Assembly (NCBI GenBank): GCA_902617895.1
Contig: CACMYJ010000002.1
Span: 124,001 to 188,000, forward strand
Reading direction: 5' to 3'
Length of the DNA: 64,000 bases
Origin: an uncultured Pelagibacteraceae bacterium
Lineage (GTDB): Bacteria > Pseudomonadota > Alphaproteobacteria > Pelagibacterales > Pelagibacteraceae
The notes under the pieces were generated by a model that was given only the letters and a program-made list of their open reading frames with translations, was not told the DNA's origin and searched no databases. Numbering within the stretch: position 1 is the first letter of the stretch; each line of letters opens with the position of its first letter. Shown piece after piece: positions 43,473 to 53,352 of the stretch. The position numbers were made by a program, and so were the translations under genes.

Positions 43473-43503
43473 GTTATAATATAACGCTGTGTAATAATAT
43501 AAC
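43473..43503. promoter_or_regulatory. tandem candidate Zur operators between znuA and znuC
   Basis: GTTATA-A-TATAAC (43473-43485, perfect) and GTAATA-A-TATAAC (43491-43503, one mismatch), centres 18 bp apart. Confidence 0.7.
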
Positions 43504-43524
43504 ATATTTAAGTCAAGTGAATAA

Positions 43525-44271
43525 ATGAGCATGGGAAATAATATTTTAGTAAAATTAAACAATGTTGGTTTTCAACAAAATCAAAAGTGGCTTGTTCAAG
43601 GTGTTTCTTTGCAAGTCGAAAAAGGTAAAATTGTTACCTTAATCGGTCCTAATGGTTCTGGTAAAAGTACAACTGCTAAAATTGCTCTAGGTTTATTTAA
43701 AAATATTGAGGGTCAAGTTGAAAAATTCACAAATAATATTGGTTATGTTCCACAAAAAATATCAATAGATTGGACACTTCCTCTAAGAGTTAGAGATTTT
43801 ATGCTTTTAACGGATAATCTTACAGAAGACGTAATTGATGAGGCACTTTCATTAACTGGAGTAATTAATTTAAAGGATAAAAGTTTGGGAAATTTATCAG
43901 GTGGAGAATTTCAAAGAGTGTTACTTGCCAGAGCTATTTCAAAAAAACCTGAATTGTTAGTGCTTGATGAGCCAGTTCAAGGTGTAGATTTTACAGGAGA
44001 AATTGCCTTGTATGAATTAATTAAAGAAATTTCAGAAAAATTAAATTGCGGTATTTTATTAATATCCCATGACTTACATACAGTAATGAGCGCTACCGAT
44101 CATGTTGTTTGTTTAAATGGTCATGTTTGTTGTTCGGGTTCACCTAAAGAAGTTGCAAAAAATAGTGAATACAAAGCATTGTTTGGTGAACAAGCCGCTC
44201 AAACACTTTCAATTTATGAACACAAGCACGATCATGTTCATACTAATGATGGGGATATAAAAAAAAATTGA
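43525..44271 (+). CDS. znuC: zinc ABC transporter ATP-binding protein
   Basis: LIGPNGSGKSTTAK, NLSGGEFQRVLLARA, His-rich C-terminus. Confidence 0.95.
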   Translation: MSMGNNILVKLNNVGFQQNQKWLVQGVSLQVEKGKIVTLIGPNGSGKSTTAKIALGLFKNIEGQVEKFTNNIGYVPQKISIDWTLPLRVRDFMLLTDNLTEDVIDEALSLTGVINLKDKSLGNLSGGEFQRVLLARAISKKPELLVLDEPVQGVDFTGEIALYELIKEISEKLNCGILLISHDLHTVMSATDHVVCLNGHVCCSGSPKEVAKNSEYKALFGEQAAQTLSIYEHKHDHVHTNDGDIKKN

Positions 44272-44272
44272 T

Positions 44273-45076
44273 ATGTTTGACGATTTTTTTATAAGAGCCT
44301 TGGTTGCAGGTATTGGTATTGCTTTTGTTACGGGACCACTTGGTTGTTTTGTTGTGTGGAGGAGATTGTCTTATTTTGGAGATACACTCGCCCACTCCGC
44401 ATTACTTGGTGTAACAATTGCATATTCATTAGAATTTAATATTGCTGTTTCAATATTTTTAATTTCATCAGCAATTGCATTAATTTTAATTCAACTACAA
44501 AAAAAAACTAATCTACCAAGCGATGCGTTGTTGGGGCTATTGGCTCACTCATCATTGGCAGTTGGATTAGTAGTGATTGGTTTTTTAACCTTTATTAGAT
44601 TTGATATTATGGGATTGTTGTTTGGAGATATATTAGCAGTTAATAAAAAAGATTTGTTAACTATATGGGTTGGTGGAGCCTTAATTTTATTGGTTTTAAG
44701 ATTAATATGGAAACCATTATTAGCATCAACTGTAAATTATGAATTGGCACAGGCAGAAGGTCTAAATCCTGATAGAGCAAAAGCAGTCTTTACAGTCTTA
44801 TTGGCCGCAATAATTGCCATATCTATCAAATTAGTTGGAGTACTATTAATCACAGGAATGTTAATTATACCAACTGCTATGGCTAGAAATCTTTCAGATA
44901 ATCCACAAAAAATGGTAATCTTTGCGATAATTGGAGGATTGTTATCAGTGTTTATAGGACTGTTTTCTTCGTTAGAATTCAATACACCGTCTGGTCCTTC
45001 AATAATTGCTGCAGCTCTAGTGTTGTTTATTTTTTCATTACTTAAAGTTAAACAAACGATTCAATTGAAAAATTAA
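44273..45076 (+). CDS. znuB: zinc ABC transporter permease
   Basis: GPLGCFVVWRRLSYFGDTLAHSALLGV, NYELAQAEGLNPDRA. Confidence 0.95.
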   Translation: MFDDFFIRALVAGIGIAFVTGPLGCFVVWRRLSYFGDTLAHSALLGVTIAYSLEFNIAVSIFLISSAIALILIQLQKKTNLPSDALLGLLAHSSLAVGLVVIGFLTFIRFDIMGLLFGDILAVNKKDLLTIWVGGALILLVLRLIWKPLLASTVNYELAQAEGLNPDRAKAVFTVLLAAIIAISIKLVGVLLITGMLIIPTAMARNLSDNPQKMVIFAIIGGLLSVFIGLFSSLEFNTPSGPSIIAAALVLFIFSLLKVKQTIQLKN

Positions 45077-45100
45077 TGGAATATTATAAAGAATAATTAA

Positions 45101-45493
45101 ATGCAAAAACAAGAAACATTATCCAAAAACCAAAAAATAATTTTGGATTTAATTGAAAAATCTGATCAACCATTAAAAGCATATTCAATTTTATTTGATG
45201 TTAAAAAAAAAGGTATTAATGCTCCTTTGCAAGTTTATAGAGCTTTAAACAAACTAGTCAAAATTGGAAAAATTCATAAAATAGAAAGTAGAAACGCTTT
45301 CATCGCTTGTAAAAATTCAAAATGTCAAATTGCTAATGCTACTATTTTTTCAATTTGTGAAAGTTGTGAAGATGTAACTGAAATTCATGATCATAAATTA
45401 TCAGAACATCTAAGAGATTTTAAAGATAATAAAGGAATGAAATATAATAAATACAATTTAGAATTTTTTGGTCTGTGCAAGAAATGCGTTTAA
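45101..45493 (+). CDS. zur: Fur-family zinc uptake regulator
   Basis: Fur-like wHTH (VYRALNKLVKIGKIHKIESRNAFIAC), CESCEDVTEI, C-terminal CKKC; follows znuCB. Confidence 0.9.
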   Translation: MQKQETLSKNQKIILDLIEKSDQPLKAYSILFDVKKKGINAPLQVYRALNKLVKIGKIHKIESRNAFIACKNSKCQIANATIFSICESCEDVTEIHDHKLSEHLRDFKDNKGMKYNKYNLEFFGLCKKCV

Positions 45494-45496
45494 AAA

Positions 45497-46090
45497 ATGA
45501 AAATTGAATATTATTTTAGTGTTCTATCTCCGTTTAGTTATTTAGGAGCTGATAGATTTACAAAAATAGTAAGCAAATATAATTTAGAGGTTATAGAAAA
45601 ACCACTTGATTTAGTTGGTGAAATTTTTCCAAATACTGGTGGGTTGCCAGTTCCTAAAAGACATCCTGCTAGACAAAAATATAGACTTGTAGAACTGGAG
45701 AGAATTTCAAATAAACTAGGTTTACCAATTATTAAAAAGCCAAAGTTTTTTCCACCTAAAGACCCACACTTACCAGCAAAATTTGTAATAGCTTCAAATA
45801 AAATGGGCAATAAACTTCATTTTGGAAATGAATGTTTAAAATATTTATGGTCTATGGATAAAGATCTTTCTGATCACAATACACTTCAGGAAATTTGTGA
45901 AAAATTAAATTTAAACTTTGAAGAGATGATGAAGTTAGCTTTAACTGATGATGTAAACTTGGAGTATCAAAAGAATTCAAAAGATGCAGTTGATAACGAT
46001 GTATTTGGTGCTCCCTCATATGTCTTAAATAATGAGATTTTTTGGGGTCAAGATAGATTAGATTATCTTGAAGATGCATTAAATAAATAA
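45497..46090 (+). CDS. DsbA-family 2-hydroxychromene-2-carboxylate isomerase-like protein
   Basis: YYFSVLSPFSYLGADRF, VFGAPSYVLNNEIFWGQDRLDYLEDAL. Confidence 0.88.
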   Translation: MKIEYYFSVLSPFSYLGADRFTKIVSKYNLEVIEKPLDLVGEIFPNTGGLPVPKRHPARQKYRLVELERISNKLGLPIIKKPKFFPPKDPHLPAKFVIASNKMGNKLHFGNECLKYLWSMDKDLSDHNTLQEICEKLNLNFEEMMKLALTDDVNLEYQKNSKDAVDNDVFGAPSYVLNNEIFWGQDRLDYLEDALNK

Positions 46091-46165
46091 TTTAAAATTA
46101 ATAAATTTTATTAATAATTTAATTAAGCATTAATAAAAACTAATTTTAACAAATCTTTAATATAA

Positions 46166-46191
46166 TATTATCATAATTTAAAATGATAATA
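46166..46191. promoter_or_regulatory. operator-like inverted repeat upstream of the 79-aa membrane protein
   Basis: TATTATCAT-AATTTAAA-ATGATAATA, 9-bp perfect arms with 8-nt spacer. Confidence 0.35.
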
Positions 46192-46214
46192 AATTTAAAA
46201 AAAAAGGAGAGAAA

Positions 46215-46454
46215 ATGACTGCAAATATCAGAATATTAAAATGGACAAGCACAGTTTTGACACTTTTAGGAATATTAACTTTTTATTTAGATTACTATCC
46301 TTATAGCATGATACCTCACAGTTTAGGTATAATCGGTTGGACTTTTGTTGGTACCATTACAAAGGATAAACCTTTATTAACAAATTTTTCACTACAAATC
46401 CCGATAATGATTGCAGGTATAATTAAGTATTCTTATACAACTGGGTTATTTTAA
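46215..46454 (+). CDS. small multi-TM membrane protein of unknown function
   Basis: 79 aa, about 3 hydrophobic segments, strong Shine-Dalgarno AAGGAGAGAAAATG. Confidence 0.7.
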   Translation: MTANIRILKWTSTVLTLLGILTFYLDYYPYSMIPHSLGIIGWTFVGTITKDKPLLTNFSLQIPIMIAGIIKYSYTTGLF

Positions 46455-47590
46455 CTTACTTGGATTCCGTTTGACCAAACATTTTTTACAACTGGTAAAT
46501 TTTGATAAATTTTAAACCTTATTAAATCTGCTCTCTTATTATTGTCAATGGAACCCCTGTCATTTAAATTTGTAGCTATAGATGGAGCGTGACTAGCTGC
46601 TGCAAATGCTTTTGGAAGATTATCAATTTCTAAACCCCATTTGACAACAGATATAATTAATGATGATGGAATATAATCTGAGCTTAAGATATCTAAACAA
46701 TCATTTTCTAAGAGTTCTTTTGCAGATATATTGCCAGAGTGTGAACCTCCTCTAAGTAAATTAGGAGATCCCATCATAACTTTAATATTGTAATCTTTAG
46801 AAGTTTTGGCTGCTTCTAATGTTGTTGGAAATTCAGCCAATTTTACTCCATATTTATTTGAATTATGAACATCATTTTCTGTGGTATCGTCGTGACTAGC
46901 CAAAATACAATCATATGATGATTTAAATTCTAAAATTTTATCTATGTGTTTCTTGCTATTTTTTTTTTGAAGATTTTTTAAGTGATCAAAATGAATTTCC
47001 ATTTCATTTTCTGTCATACCGTGTTTAATTGAAAGATATTCTTTGTACTTATCTATAACTCTAAATTGCCTCTGACCTGGTGTATGATCCATTATACTAA
47101 TCAGTTTTACATCGTGAGTTTCATTGTATTCGTCTAATTCATCAATCAAATTCTCCGAACAAGTTTCAGCTCTTAAATGTATTTTGTGATCAATCTTGAG
47201 AATATTATCTTTTTTAAAACTTGAAATTATATCCGAACAGTTTTTTGCATATTTTTTATATTTTCCTGTTTTTTCAATAGAACCAACTCTTAATGCATCA
47301 AAAACTGTAGTTATTCCAACAGATGCTAATTCTCTATCATGAGATAAAATTGCATTTTCTACTGGAAATGAAACTTTAGGTCTTGGTGTCATGTGTCTTT
47401 CAAGATTGTCAGTATGTAATTCAACCAATCCTGGCGAAATATAATCTTTTTCGCAGTCTATAGAACTTTTGTTATTACTTAATCCACTACTTATATCGAC
47501 AATCTTGTTATCTTTAATCCTGATATGACCATGAACGATTTCATCTTTTTTAATTATCATGGCATTGTTTAAAATATATTCATGCATCAC
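46451..47590 (-). CDS. phnM: alpha-D-ribose 1-methylphosphonate 5-triphosphate diphosphatase
   Basis: SPGLVELHTDNLERHMTPRP, SIMDHTPGQRQFR, SHDDTTENDV, GSPNLLRGGSHSGN, LSSDYIPSSL. Confidence 0.96.
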   Translation of the reverse strand: MMHEYILNNAMIIKKDEIVHGHIRIKDNKIVDISSGLSNNKSSIDCEKDYISPGLVELHTDNLERHMTPRPKVSFPVENAILSHDRELASVGITTVFDALRVGSIEKTGKYKKYAKNCSDIISSFKKDNILKIDHKIHLRAETCSENLIDELDEYNETHDVKLISIMDHTPGQRQFRVIDKYKEYLSIKHGMTENEMEIHFDHLKNLQKKNSKKHIDKILEFKSSYDCILASHDDTTENDVHNSNKYGVKLAEFPTTLEAAKTSKDYNIKVMMGSPNLLRGGSHSGNISAKELLENDCLDILSSDYIPSSLIISVVKWGLEIDNLPKAFAAASHAPSIATNLNDRGSIDNNKRADLIRFKIYQNLPVVKNVWSNGIQVS

Positions 47591-47662
47591 TTTTTAATAC
47601 ACATGAATTGTTACAAATATTTTAAATTAGAGAAAATTTATATAAGTATTATAAGTTGAATT

Positions 47663-48376
47663 ATGAAAAAATATTCTAGATACGCTATTTATTATGCACC
47701 TCCAAAAGAGAGTAGTCTAGAAGAATTTGGCAGATATTGGTTCGGTTGGGATCCACTTAATGCAAAGTTAATAAATAACAAACATAGAATTAATTATCTA
47801 AACAGATTTGGAATTAAAAACTTAATAAACATAGATAAAAATGTTTTAATTGCAAAGAAATATGGGTTTCACGGCACACTTATTCCTCCTTTTAAACTAA
47901 ACAAAAATTATAGTACCAATACATTATTTAAAAAAACTGAGGAAATAGCAAAAAAATTCAAAAAATTTAAATTTTATAAATTTAAATTAAAAAAAATGAA
48001 TAATTTTTATGCTTTTGTTCAAAATAAAAGAAATAATAACATTAATAAGTTATCAAATAGACTAGTTAGAGAATTATTTAAATTTAGGTCACCTCTTACA
48101 AAAAAAGAAATTGATAGAAGAAATCCCTCTAAACTAAGTAAATTACAATTAAATATTTTATATAAATGGGGATACCCCTATTTAATGTCAGAATTTAATT
48201 TCCATATGACCCTTGCATCAGAGGTCACAGGAAACAAATTGTACCTTGAGTTAAAAAAAATTGAAAGAAACAAAGAAATCATTTTAAATGAAATAAATAA
48301 TTTTGATAAAATATATATATTTGGTGAAAACCAAAAAGGAATGTTTGAGAATTTAGAAAATTTTTCACTTAGCTAA
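47663..48376 (+). CDS. DUF1045 phosphonate-associated 2H phosphoesterase-like protein
   Basis: YAPPKESSLEEFGRYWFGWDP; HxT motifs FHGT and FHMT; inside the phn locus. Confidence 0.9.
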   Translation: MKKYSRYAIYYAPPKESSLEEFGRYWFGWDPLNAKLINNKHRINYLNRFGIKNLINIDKNVLIAKKYGFHGTLIPPFKLNKNYSTNTLFKKTEEIAKKFKKFKFYKFKLKKMNNFYAFVQNKRNNNINKLSNRLVRELFKFRSPLTKKEIDRRNPSKLSKLQLNILYKWGYPYLMSEFNFHMTLASEVTGNKLYLELKKIERNKEIILNEINNFDKIYIFGENQKGMFENLENFSLS

Positions 48377-48901
48377 AATTATTTTTTTCAATTTATTTGC
48401 ACCTATAGCTATTGATTTATTATTATTTATAGTAATTATATTTTTCGGTAGTAAATTAATTTTTCTTTTTATCCTTTTATTAATTGATTTTTTGTCTTCT
48501 CTAGCTCGATTTACAAGTCTCTTTTTAATAATTGTTGATGGGGCAATAATATTAATTATTTTAACGTTATTAACTTTTTTTTTTACTTTAAAAAGTACTT
48601 TTCTTGATCCATTAAAAATTACTGTTTTACCTTCCTCTATTTTTTTTATTTCCTTAAATGGAATACCGTATGAAAAACCATGAGCTTTCCAGTAAACAAA
48701 GAAATGTTTTTTTAAAATCTTATCTTCAAAATTTTTAATTGATATGCTGTAATGATCTTCATTTTTAATATCTTTTTTCCTAGTAATGTACCTTTTTACC
48801 AAAATGGAATTAGGAATTTTTTTAATTACTTTTTTTAATAAAGTATCTTTTCCTGATCCTGATGGTCCAACGACTACGATAAGCTGACCGTTATTTTGCA
48901 T
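48365..48901 (-). CDS. phnN: ribose 1,5-bisphosphokinase
   Basis: VVGPSGSGKDTLLKK, KRYITRKKD, HFFVYWKAHGFSYGIP. Confidence 0.93.
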   Translation of the reverse strand: MQNNGQLIVVVGPSGSGKDTLLKKVIKKIPNSILVKRYITRKKDIKNEDHYSISIKNFEDKILKKHFFVYWKAHGFSYGIPFKEIKKIEEGKTVIFNGSRKVLFKVKKKVNNVKIINIIAPSTIIKKRLVNRAREDKKSINKRIKRKINLLPKNIITINNNKSIAIGANKLKKIILAK

Positions 48902-49568
48902 CTGATATTTTTGTAATATCTATTTCCCTAGCATTTAAATATTTACGTGAATATTCATCATGAAAAATACCAATTATTGAAGATCCACTATCTTTTTTTT
49001 CATTAATCAAATTCAAAACAATATCTTTGTTAACACTATCTAAACTAGCAGTTGGTTCATCTAGTAATAAACATGGATAATTTCTAATCAGTCCCCTAGC
49101 AACATTAACTCTTTGTTGTTCTCCACCTGAAAAAGTTAGTGGCGATAAATTCCATAAGTTTTTATCTATATTAAGTTTTAGTAAAATTTTTTCAGCTTTT
49201 TCACGAACTTCATCTTTATCTGAATTTATTTCTAATAAGGGCTCCATAACAATTTCAATTGTAGGAACACGAGGTATCACTCTTAGAAATTGACTAACAT
49301 ATCCTATTATATTTTTTCTAAGTTCAATAATATTTCTCGGATATGTATGATCTATGTTGTGATTATTAATTTTAATTTGTCCTGATTGAAAAACATAGTT
49401 TCCATAAATCATTTTTAAAATACTAGACTTTCCAACACCTGATGGTCCTGTTAACGCTACAATTTCTCCAGGATTAATTTTCAAATTCAAATTATTAAAA
49501 ACTAATATGTTTGTTTTGCCCTGATTATGAAGTGTAAATTTTTTTGTAATTTTATTTAGTTCAATCAT
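48891..49568 (-). CDS. phnL: C-P lyase subunit PhnL (ABC ATPase)
   Basis: GPSGVGKSSILKMIYGNY, TIEIVMEPLLE, FSGGEQQRVNVARG. Confidence 0.95.
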   Translation of the reverse strand: MIELNKITKKFTLHNQGKTNILVFNNLNLKINPGEIVALTGPSGVGKSSILKMIYGNYVFQSGQIKINNHNIDHTYPRNIIELRKNIIGYVSQFLRVIPRVPTIEIVMEPLLEINSDKDEVREKAEKILLKLNIDKNLWNLSPLTFSGGEQQRVNVARGLIRNYPCLLLDEPTASLDSVNKDIVLNLINEKKDSGSSIIGIFHDEYSRKYLNAREIDITKISDAK

Positions 49569-49570
49569 TT

Positions 49571-50338
49571 TTAAACCTGTAATACTGAACTAACTAATAA
49601 CTGAGTATAAGAATGTTGCGGATCATCTAATACCTGATCACAAAGTCCAGACTCAACAGCCTCCCCATTTTTCATAACAATAATTTTATCAGCTAACAAT
49701 CTAATCACTGCTAAATCGTGAGAAACGATTACAACTGATAAATTTAATTCTCTAACTAATTTTCTTAACAAATCTAAAATTTTTGCTTGAACAGAAACAT
49801 CAAGACCTCCTGTTGGTTCGTCCATGAAAATTATTTTAGGACTCGTAACCAAATTTTTTGCTATTTGTAATCTTTGCAACATTCCACCAGAAAATGTTCT
49901 TGGAAAATCATCTACTCTACTTTTATCGATTTCTACTTTATCTAACCATTTAAAAATAGTTTGCCTAATATTTCCATAATTTCTTTGTCCAATCGACATT
50001 AATCTTTCACTAATATTTCCACCAGCACTTACATCTAATCTTAAACCGTCTCTAGGATTTTGGTGAACAAAAGCTAATTCAGTTCTTATCAATAACCTTT
50101 TCAATGACTCAGATATTTCTAGAAAATCAATCGTTTCATTACCTGTTTCAATTAAGATTTTTCCACTATCAGGAATAAGATTGCCTGATATGGAATTTAT
50201 AAAAGTTGTTTTTCCTGAGCCAGATTCTCCTACTACACCAACGACTTCCCCAGGATATAATGTCAAATTCATATTTTTGCATCCCACTTGATTACCGTAA
50301 TATTTGTTTAAATTATGAACTGACAAAATTGGTTGCAT
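49571..50338 (-). CDS. phnK: C-P lyase subunit PhnK (ABC ATPase)
   Basis: GESGSGKTTFINSISG, FVHQNPRDGLRLDVSAGGNISERLM, FSGGMLQRLQIAKNLV. Confidence 0.96.
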   Translation of the reverse strand: MQPILSVHNLNKYYGNQVGCKNMNLTLYPGEVVGVVGESGSGKTTFINSISGNLIPDSGKILIETGNETIDFLEISESLKRLLIRTELAFVHQNPRDGLRLDVSAGGNISERLMSIGQRNYGNIRQTIFKWLDKVEIDKSRVDDFPRTFSGGMLQRLQIAKNLVTSPKIIFMDEPTGGLDVSVQAKILDLLRKLVRELNLSVVIVSHDLAVIRLLADKIIVMKNGEAVESGLCDQVLDDPQHSYTQLLVSSVLQV

Positions 50339-51220
50339 TTAATTATTTTCCATTCTTTGATTACAATAATTTGTATCTGAACATATAAATGATCTATTAC
50401 CGTCATCATCAGTAATTATTTCATCTAAAAAACTCTCATTTGATCCACAAATAGAACATTTATGAGGTGCCTTTGAGGGATCAAATGGATAATCCTCAAA
50501 ATCAAGACTCGTTACTTCAGTATATGGTGGTATTGCATAAATTCTTTGCTCTCTTCCTGCTCCAAATAATTGAATAGCAGGGTTATTGTTCATTTTTGGG
50601 TTATCAAATTTTGGAATAGGTGATGGGTCCATTATATATCTTTCATTTGTCTTTACTGGATAAGCATATGCTGTTTCTATATGACCATTTTTGGTAATAT
50701 CTTCATATAACTTTACATGCATAATTCCATATTCTGATAGTGCATGCATTTTTTTAGTTTCTTGATATCTTGGTTCTAAAAACGCAAGAGGTTCTGGTAT
50801 TGGAACTTGATAAACAAGTATTTGTTTTTCTTTTAACTTTTCTTCTGGAATTCTGTGTCTTGTCTGAATTATCGATGCTTGGCTTGTTTTTTCTGTGGTC
50901 TCAATATTAGCAGTTTTTTTAAAGAAATTTCTAATTGAAACTGCGTTTGTAGTATCATCTGCTCCTTGATCAATAACTTTTATCACATCGTCAGTTGTTA
51001 AACATGACGATGTTACTTGAACCCCTCCTGTTCCCCATCCATATGGCATAGGCATTTCTCTAGATGAAAATGGAACTTGATAACCTGGTATACAAAGAGC
51101 TTTAATCAAAGCTCTTCTTATCATTCTTTTTGTATTTTCGTCTAAATAAGCAAAATTATAAATTTCATCTTGAGCTGCAACAGTATTTTTTTTATTTTTA
51201 AATTTAAGTACGTTGTTCAT
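50339..51220 (-). CDS. phnJ: C-P lyase PhnJ (radical SAM)
   Basis: YNFAYLDENTKRMIRRALIKALCIPGYQVPFSSREMPMPYGWGTGG; Cys spacing CX2CX21CX5C. Confidence 0.98.
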   Translation of the reverse strand: MNNVLKFKNKKNTVAAQDEIYNFAYLDENTKRMIRRALIKALCIPGYQVPFSSREMPMPYGWGTGGVQVTSSCLTTDDVIKVIDQGADDTTNAVSIRNFFKKTANIETTEKTSQASIIQTRHRIPEEKLKEKQILVYQVPIPEPLAFLEPRYQETKKMHALSEYGIMHVKLYEDITKNGHIETAYAYPVKTNERYIMDPSPIPKFDNPKMNNNPAIQLFGAGREQRIYAIPPYTEVTSLDFEDYPFDPSKAPHKCSICGSNESFLDEIITDDDGNRSFICSDTNYCNQRMENN

Positions 51221-52283
51221 TTTTTTTATACTCTTCTCTAATTTTTCTTACTAAATCCAATTCCGCCTGAAAATCTACATAATGAGGTAATTTGATATGT
51301 TCTAAAAAACCTGTGGCTTGAATATTATCACAATGAGATATAACAAATTCTTCATCTTGAGCAGCAACACCTAAGTACTCCTCACCAAATTCTTTCCATC
51401 TCATTGATCTATCAACTAAAGCCATAGAAATAGCTTTTCTCTCTAATTGACCAAAAACTAAACCATATCCACGGGTAAATTGAGCAGGTATTTTTTTACT
51501 ACCTTTAAATTGGTTTACTGACTCACACTCAGTAAACATGACATCAGCAATATTTATTTCTATACCTAATTCTGGAATTTCAAATTGAACCTCAACGTAA
51601 CCAGTTCTTAATTCACCAACAAATGCATGGTTTCTAGCATAACCTCTCTGTGTTGAGTAAGCTAAACCAAGAAGAAAACCCTCATCTCCTCTTGAAAGAG
51701 ATTGCAATCGTTCAGATCTTGTTAAAGGAAAATTAATTGGGTTTCTTGTAATATCTTTAGATGTTTTGCCACTAGGTATTTCTTTCTGAATTAATCCTTC
51801 TTTATTTAAAAAGCTTAAAACATGCGGGATTTCTTTATCATCATATTTTTCAATCTTAGCTTTTTCATACTCACCATCAGCAAGAAGTTTGAAGTCAAGT
51901 AAACGGTGTGTGTAGTCAAATGTTGGGCCTAACTTTTGTTTACCTGGGATATCTTTAAATGTTGCAGATATTCTTCTCAGGCATAACATTTTGCTAGTTT
52001 CGATAGGTTTGCTTGAACCAATTCTAGGTAAAGTAGTTCTATAGGCTCTCATTAGAAAAATTGCTTCAATCAAGTCACCTCTAGACTGTTTGATTGCAAG
52101 AGCAGACAAATCTTTGTCATATAAAGATCCTTCTGACATAACTCTATCAACACTTAAAGTTAGTTGTTCACTAATTTGTTTAATATTTAGTTCTGCTATA
52201 TTTACATCACCTCTTCTTATTTCAGATAACCAAGAATGTGCATTATTGATTGCCTTTTCTCCACCTTTTACAGATACATACAT
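51204..52283 (-). CDS. phnI: C-P lyase subunit PhnI
   Basis: MYVSVKGGEKAINNAHSWL, RAYRTTLPRIG, RRISATFKDIPGKQKLGPTFDYTHRLLDF. Confidence 0.97.
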   Translation of the reverse strand: MYVSVKGGEKAINNAHSWLSEIRRGDVNIAELNIKQISEQLTLSVDRVMSEGSLYDKDLSALAIKQSRGDLIEAIFLMRAYRTTLPRIGSSKPIETSKMLCLRRISATFKDIPGKQKLGPTFDYTHRLLDFKLLADGEYEKAKIEKYDDKEIPHVLSFLNKEGLIQKEIPSGKTSKDITRNPINFPLTRSERLQSLSRGDEGFLLGLAYSTQRGYARNHAFVGELRTGYVEVQFEIPELGIEINIADVMFTECESVNQFKGSKKIPAQFTRGYGLVFGQLERKAISMALVDRSMRWKEFGEEYLGVAAQDEEFVISHCDNIQATGFLEHIKLPHYVDFQAELDLVRKIREEYKKNEQRT

Positions 52284-52284
52284 T

Positions 52285-52839
52285 TTATAGTTCTCCTATT
52301 TTTAGTGATCTTGGTATTGAATAAAATTTATCATTATCAACAAAATAAAAATCAAGTCCTAATGGAAATTGCTGGTTATTTTTTTTTATAATCTCTCTAT
52401 CAGGTAAAAATATACTTTTAGAACTTTTAATACCAGGACCAGTAATTATGGCATTTGGTTTTTCAAATTTAGACTGGCAAATAATAGTGCACGATTGATC
52501 AGGATTTTGGTCGTCCCCTTTTTTAAATTCATCTAATGGTAAAAGATCATCCCAAATACCAATTGCAAAATTTGCATTTTTTTTATCTGTAATATTTGCA
52601 CCTGTATTAAATTTAATCCAATCAATAGTTTCTGGATTGTTAATATCACGACCTAAAAAAATATTCGAATAACTGTCACAAAAAGTTTTTATAATTGAAC
52701 AACTGGCTGAAAACATTTTCGAAGGCGAATTTATACTGTCTAATATTTCGATCGAACCAGGATATGAAGTTGCAAACAAAATACTTCTAAAATAATCAGC
52801 ACTTGTTTGAGAATTATTTTTTTTAGAAACAACTTCCAT
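52285..52839 (-). CDS. phnH: C-P lyase subunit PhnH
   Basis: FRSILFATSYPGSIEIL, ITGPGIK, FPLGLDFYFVD; position between phnI and phnG. Confidence 0.93.
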   Translation of the reverse strand: MEVVSKKNNSQTSADYFRSILFATSYPGSIEILDSINSPSKMFSASCSIIKTFCDSYSNIFLGRDINNPETIDWIKFNTGANITDKKNANFAIGIWDDLLPLDEFKKGDDQNPDQSCTIICQSKFEKPNAIITGPGIKSSKSIFLPDREIIKKNNQQFPLGLDFYFVDNDKFYSIPRSLKIGEL

Positions 52840-52842
52840 AAA

Positions 52843-53298
52843 TTATTTATCCTCACCTCTTACCAAGGTAAAAAAATCAACCTTAGTAGCTTCTGTTTTA
52901 GATAATATTTCATTTCTTTTGTTATTTTTATATTTAATTAATTTATCTATTATATTTCTTTTAATTATTTCTTTTTTTTCAGTTTGCATCAATGCATCAC
53001 ACAAAGCTGCAATTTTGGATTTATATTTATTTCTACCTTGAACATAACCATGGCCTTGGATTTTTTTATCTAAATTTAATGAACATCTCGTTATAGTTAC
53101 TTCTCCAACATTAAAATTATCACCTGTGGCGCCTACTTTTCCCTGAACCATAACACTGCCAATCTCAGGTTCTCTTAACCAATTATATTCTATTTTCATA
53201 TTTAAATTGTCCCAAAGCGAAATGAGATAATTTTCATCTGCTGTTGCTAAAGAACTTAACCATTGTTTTCTTGATTCATTTTGCATAATACTATACAA
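52843..53298 (-). CDS. phnG: C-P lyase subunit PhnG
   Basis: LREPEIGSVMVQGKVGATGDNFNVGEVTITRCSL, HGYVQGRNKYKSKIAALCDALMQ. Confidence 0.95.
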   Translation of the reverse strand: MYSIMQNESRKQWLSSLATADENYLISLWDNLNMKIEYNWLREPEIGSVMVQGKVGATGDNFNVGEVTITRCSLNLDKKIQGHGYVQGRNKYKSKIAALCDALMQTEKKEIIKRNIIDKLIKYKNNKRNEILSKTEATKVDFFTLVRGEDK

Positions 53299-53352
53299 CT
53301 AGACAAGTAACAAAATTAAAAAAAATTTCAATATATTATTTATTAAAATTTT

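Noticed and set aside
45538-46079. Minus-strand ORFs opposite the DsbA-family isomerase
   Set aside because: No motifs; sense strand matches a known family over its whole length.
53299-53352. Possible PhnF operator (CTATACAACTAGACAAG) between phnG and phnF
   Set aside because: The dyad symmetry is weak by eye; only the divergent position supports it, so it is not called.
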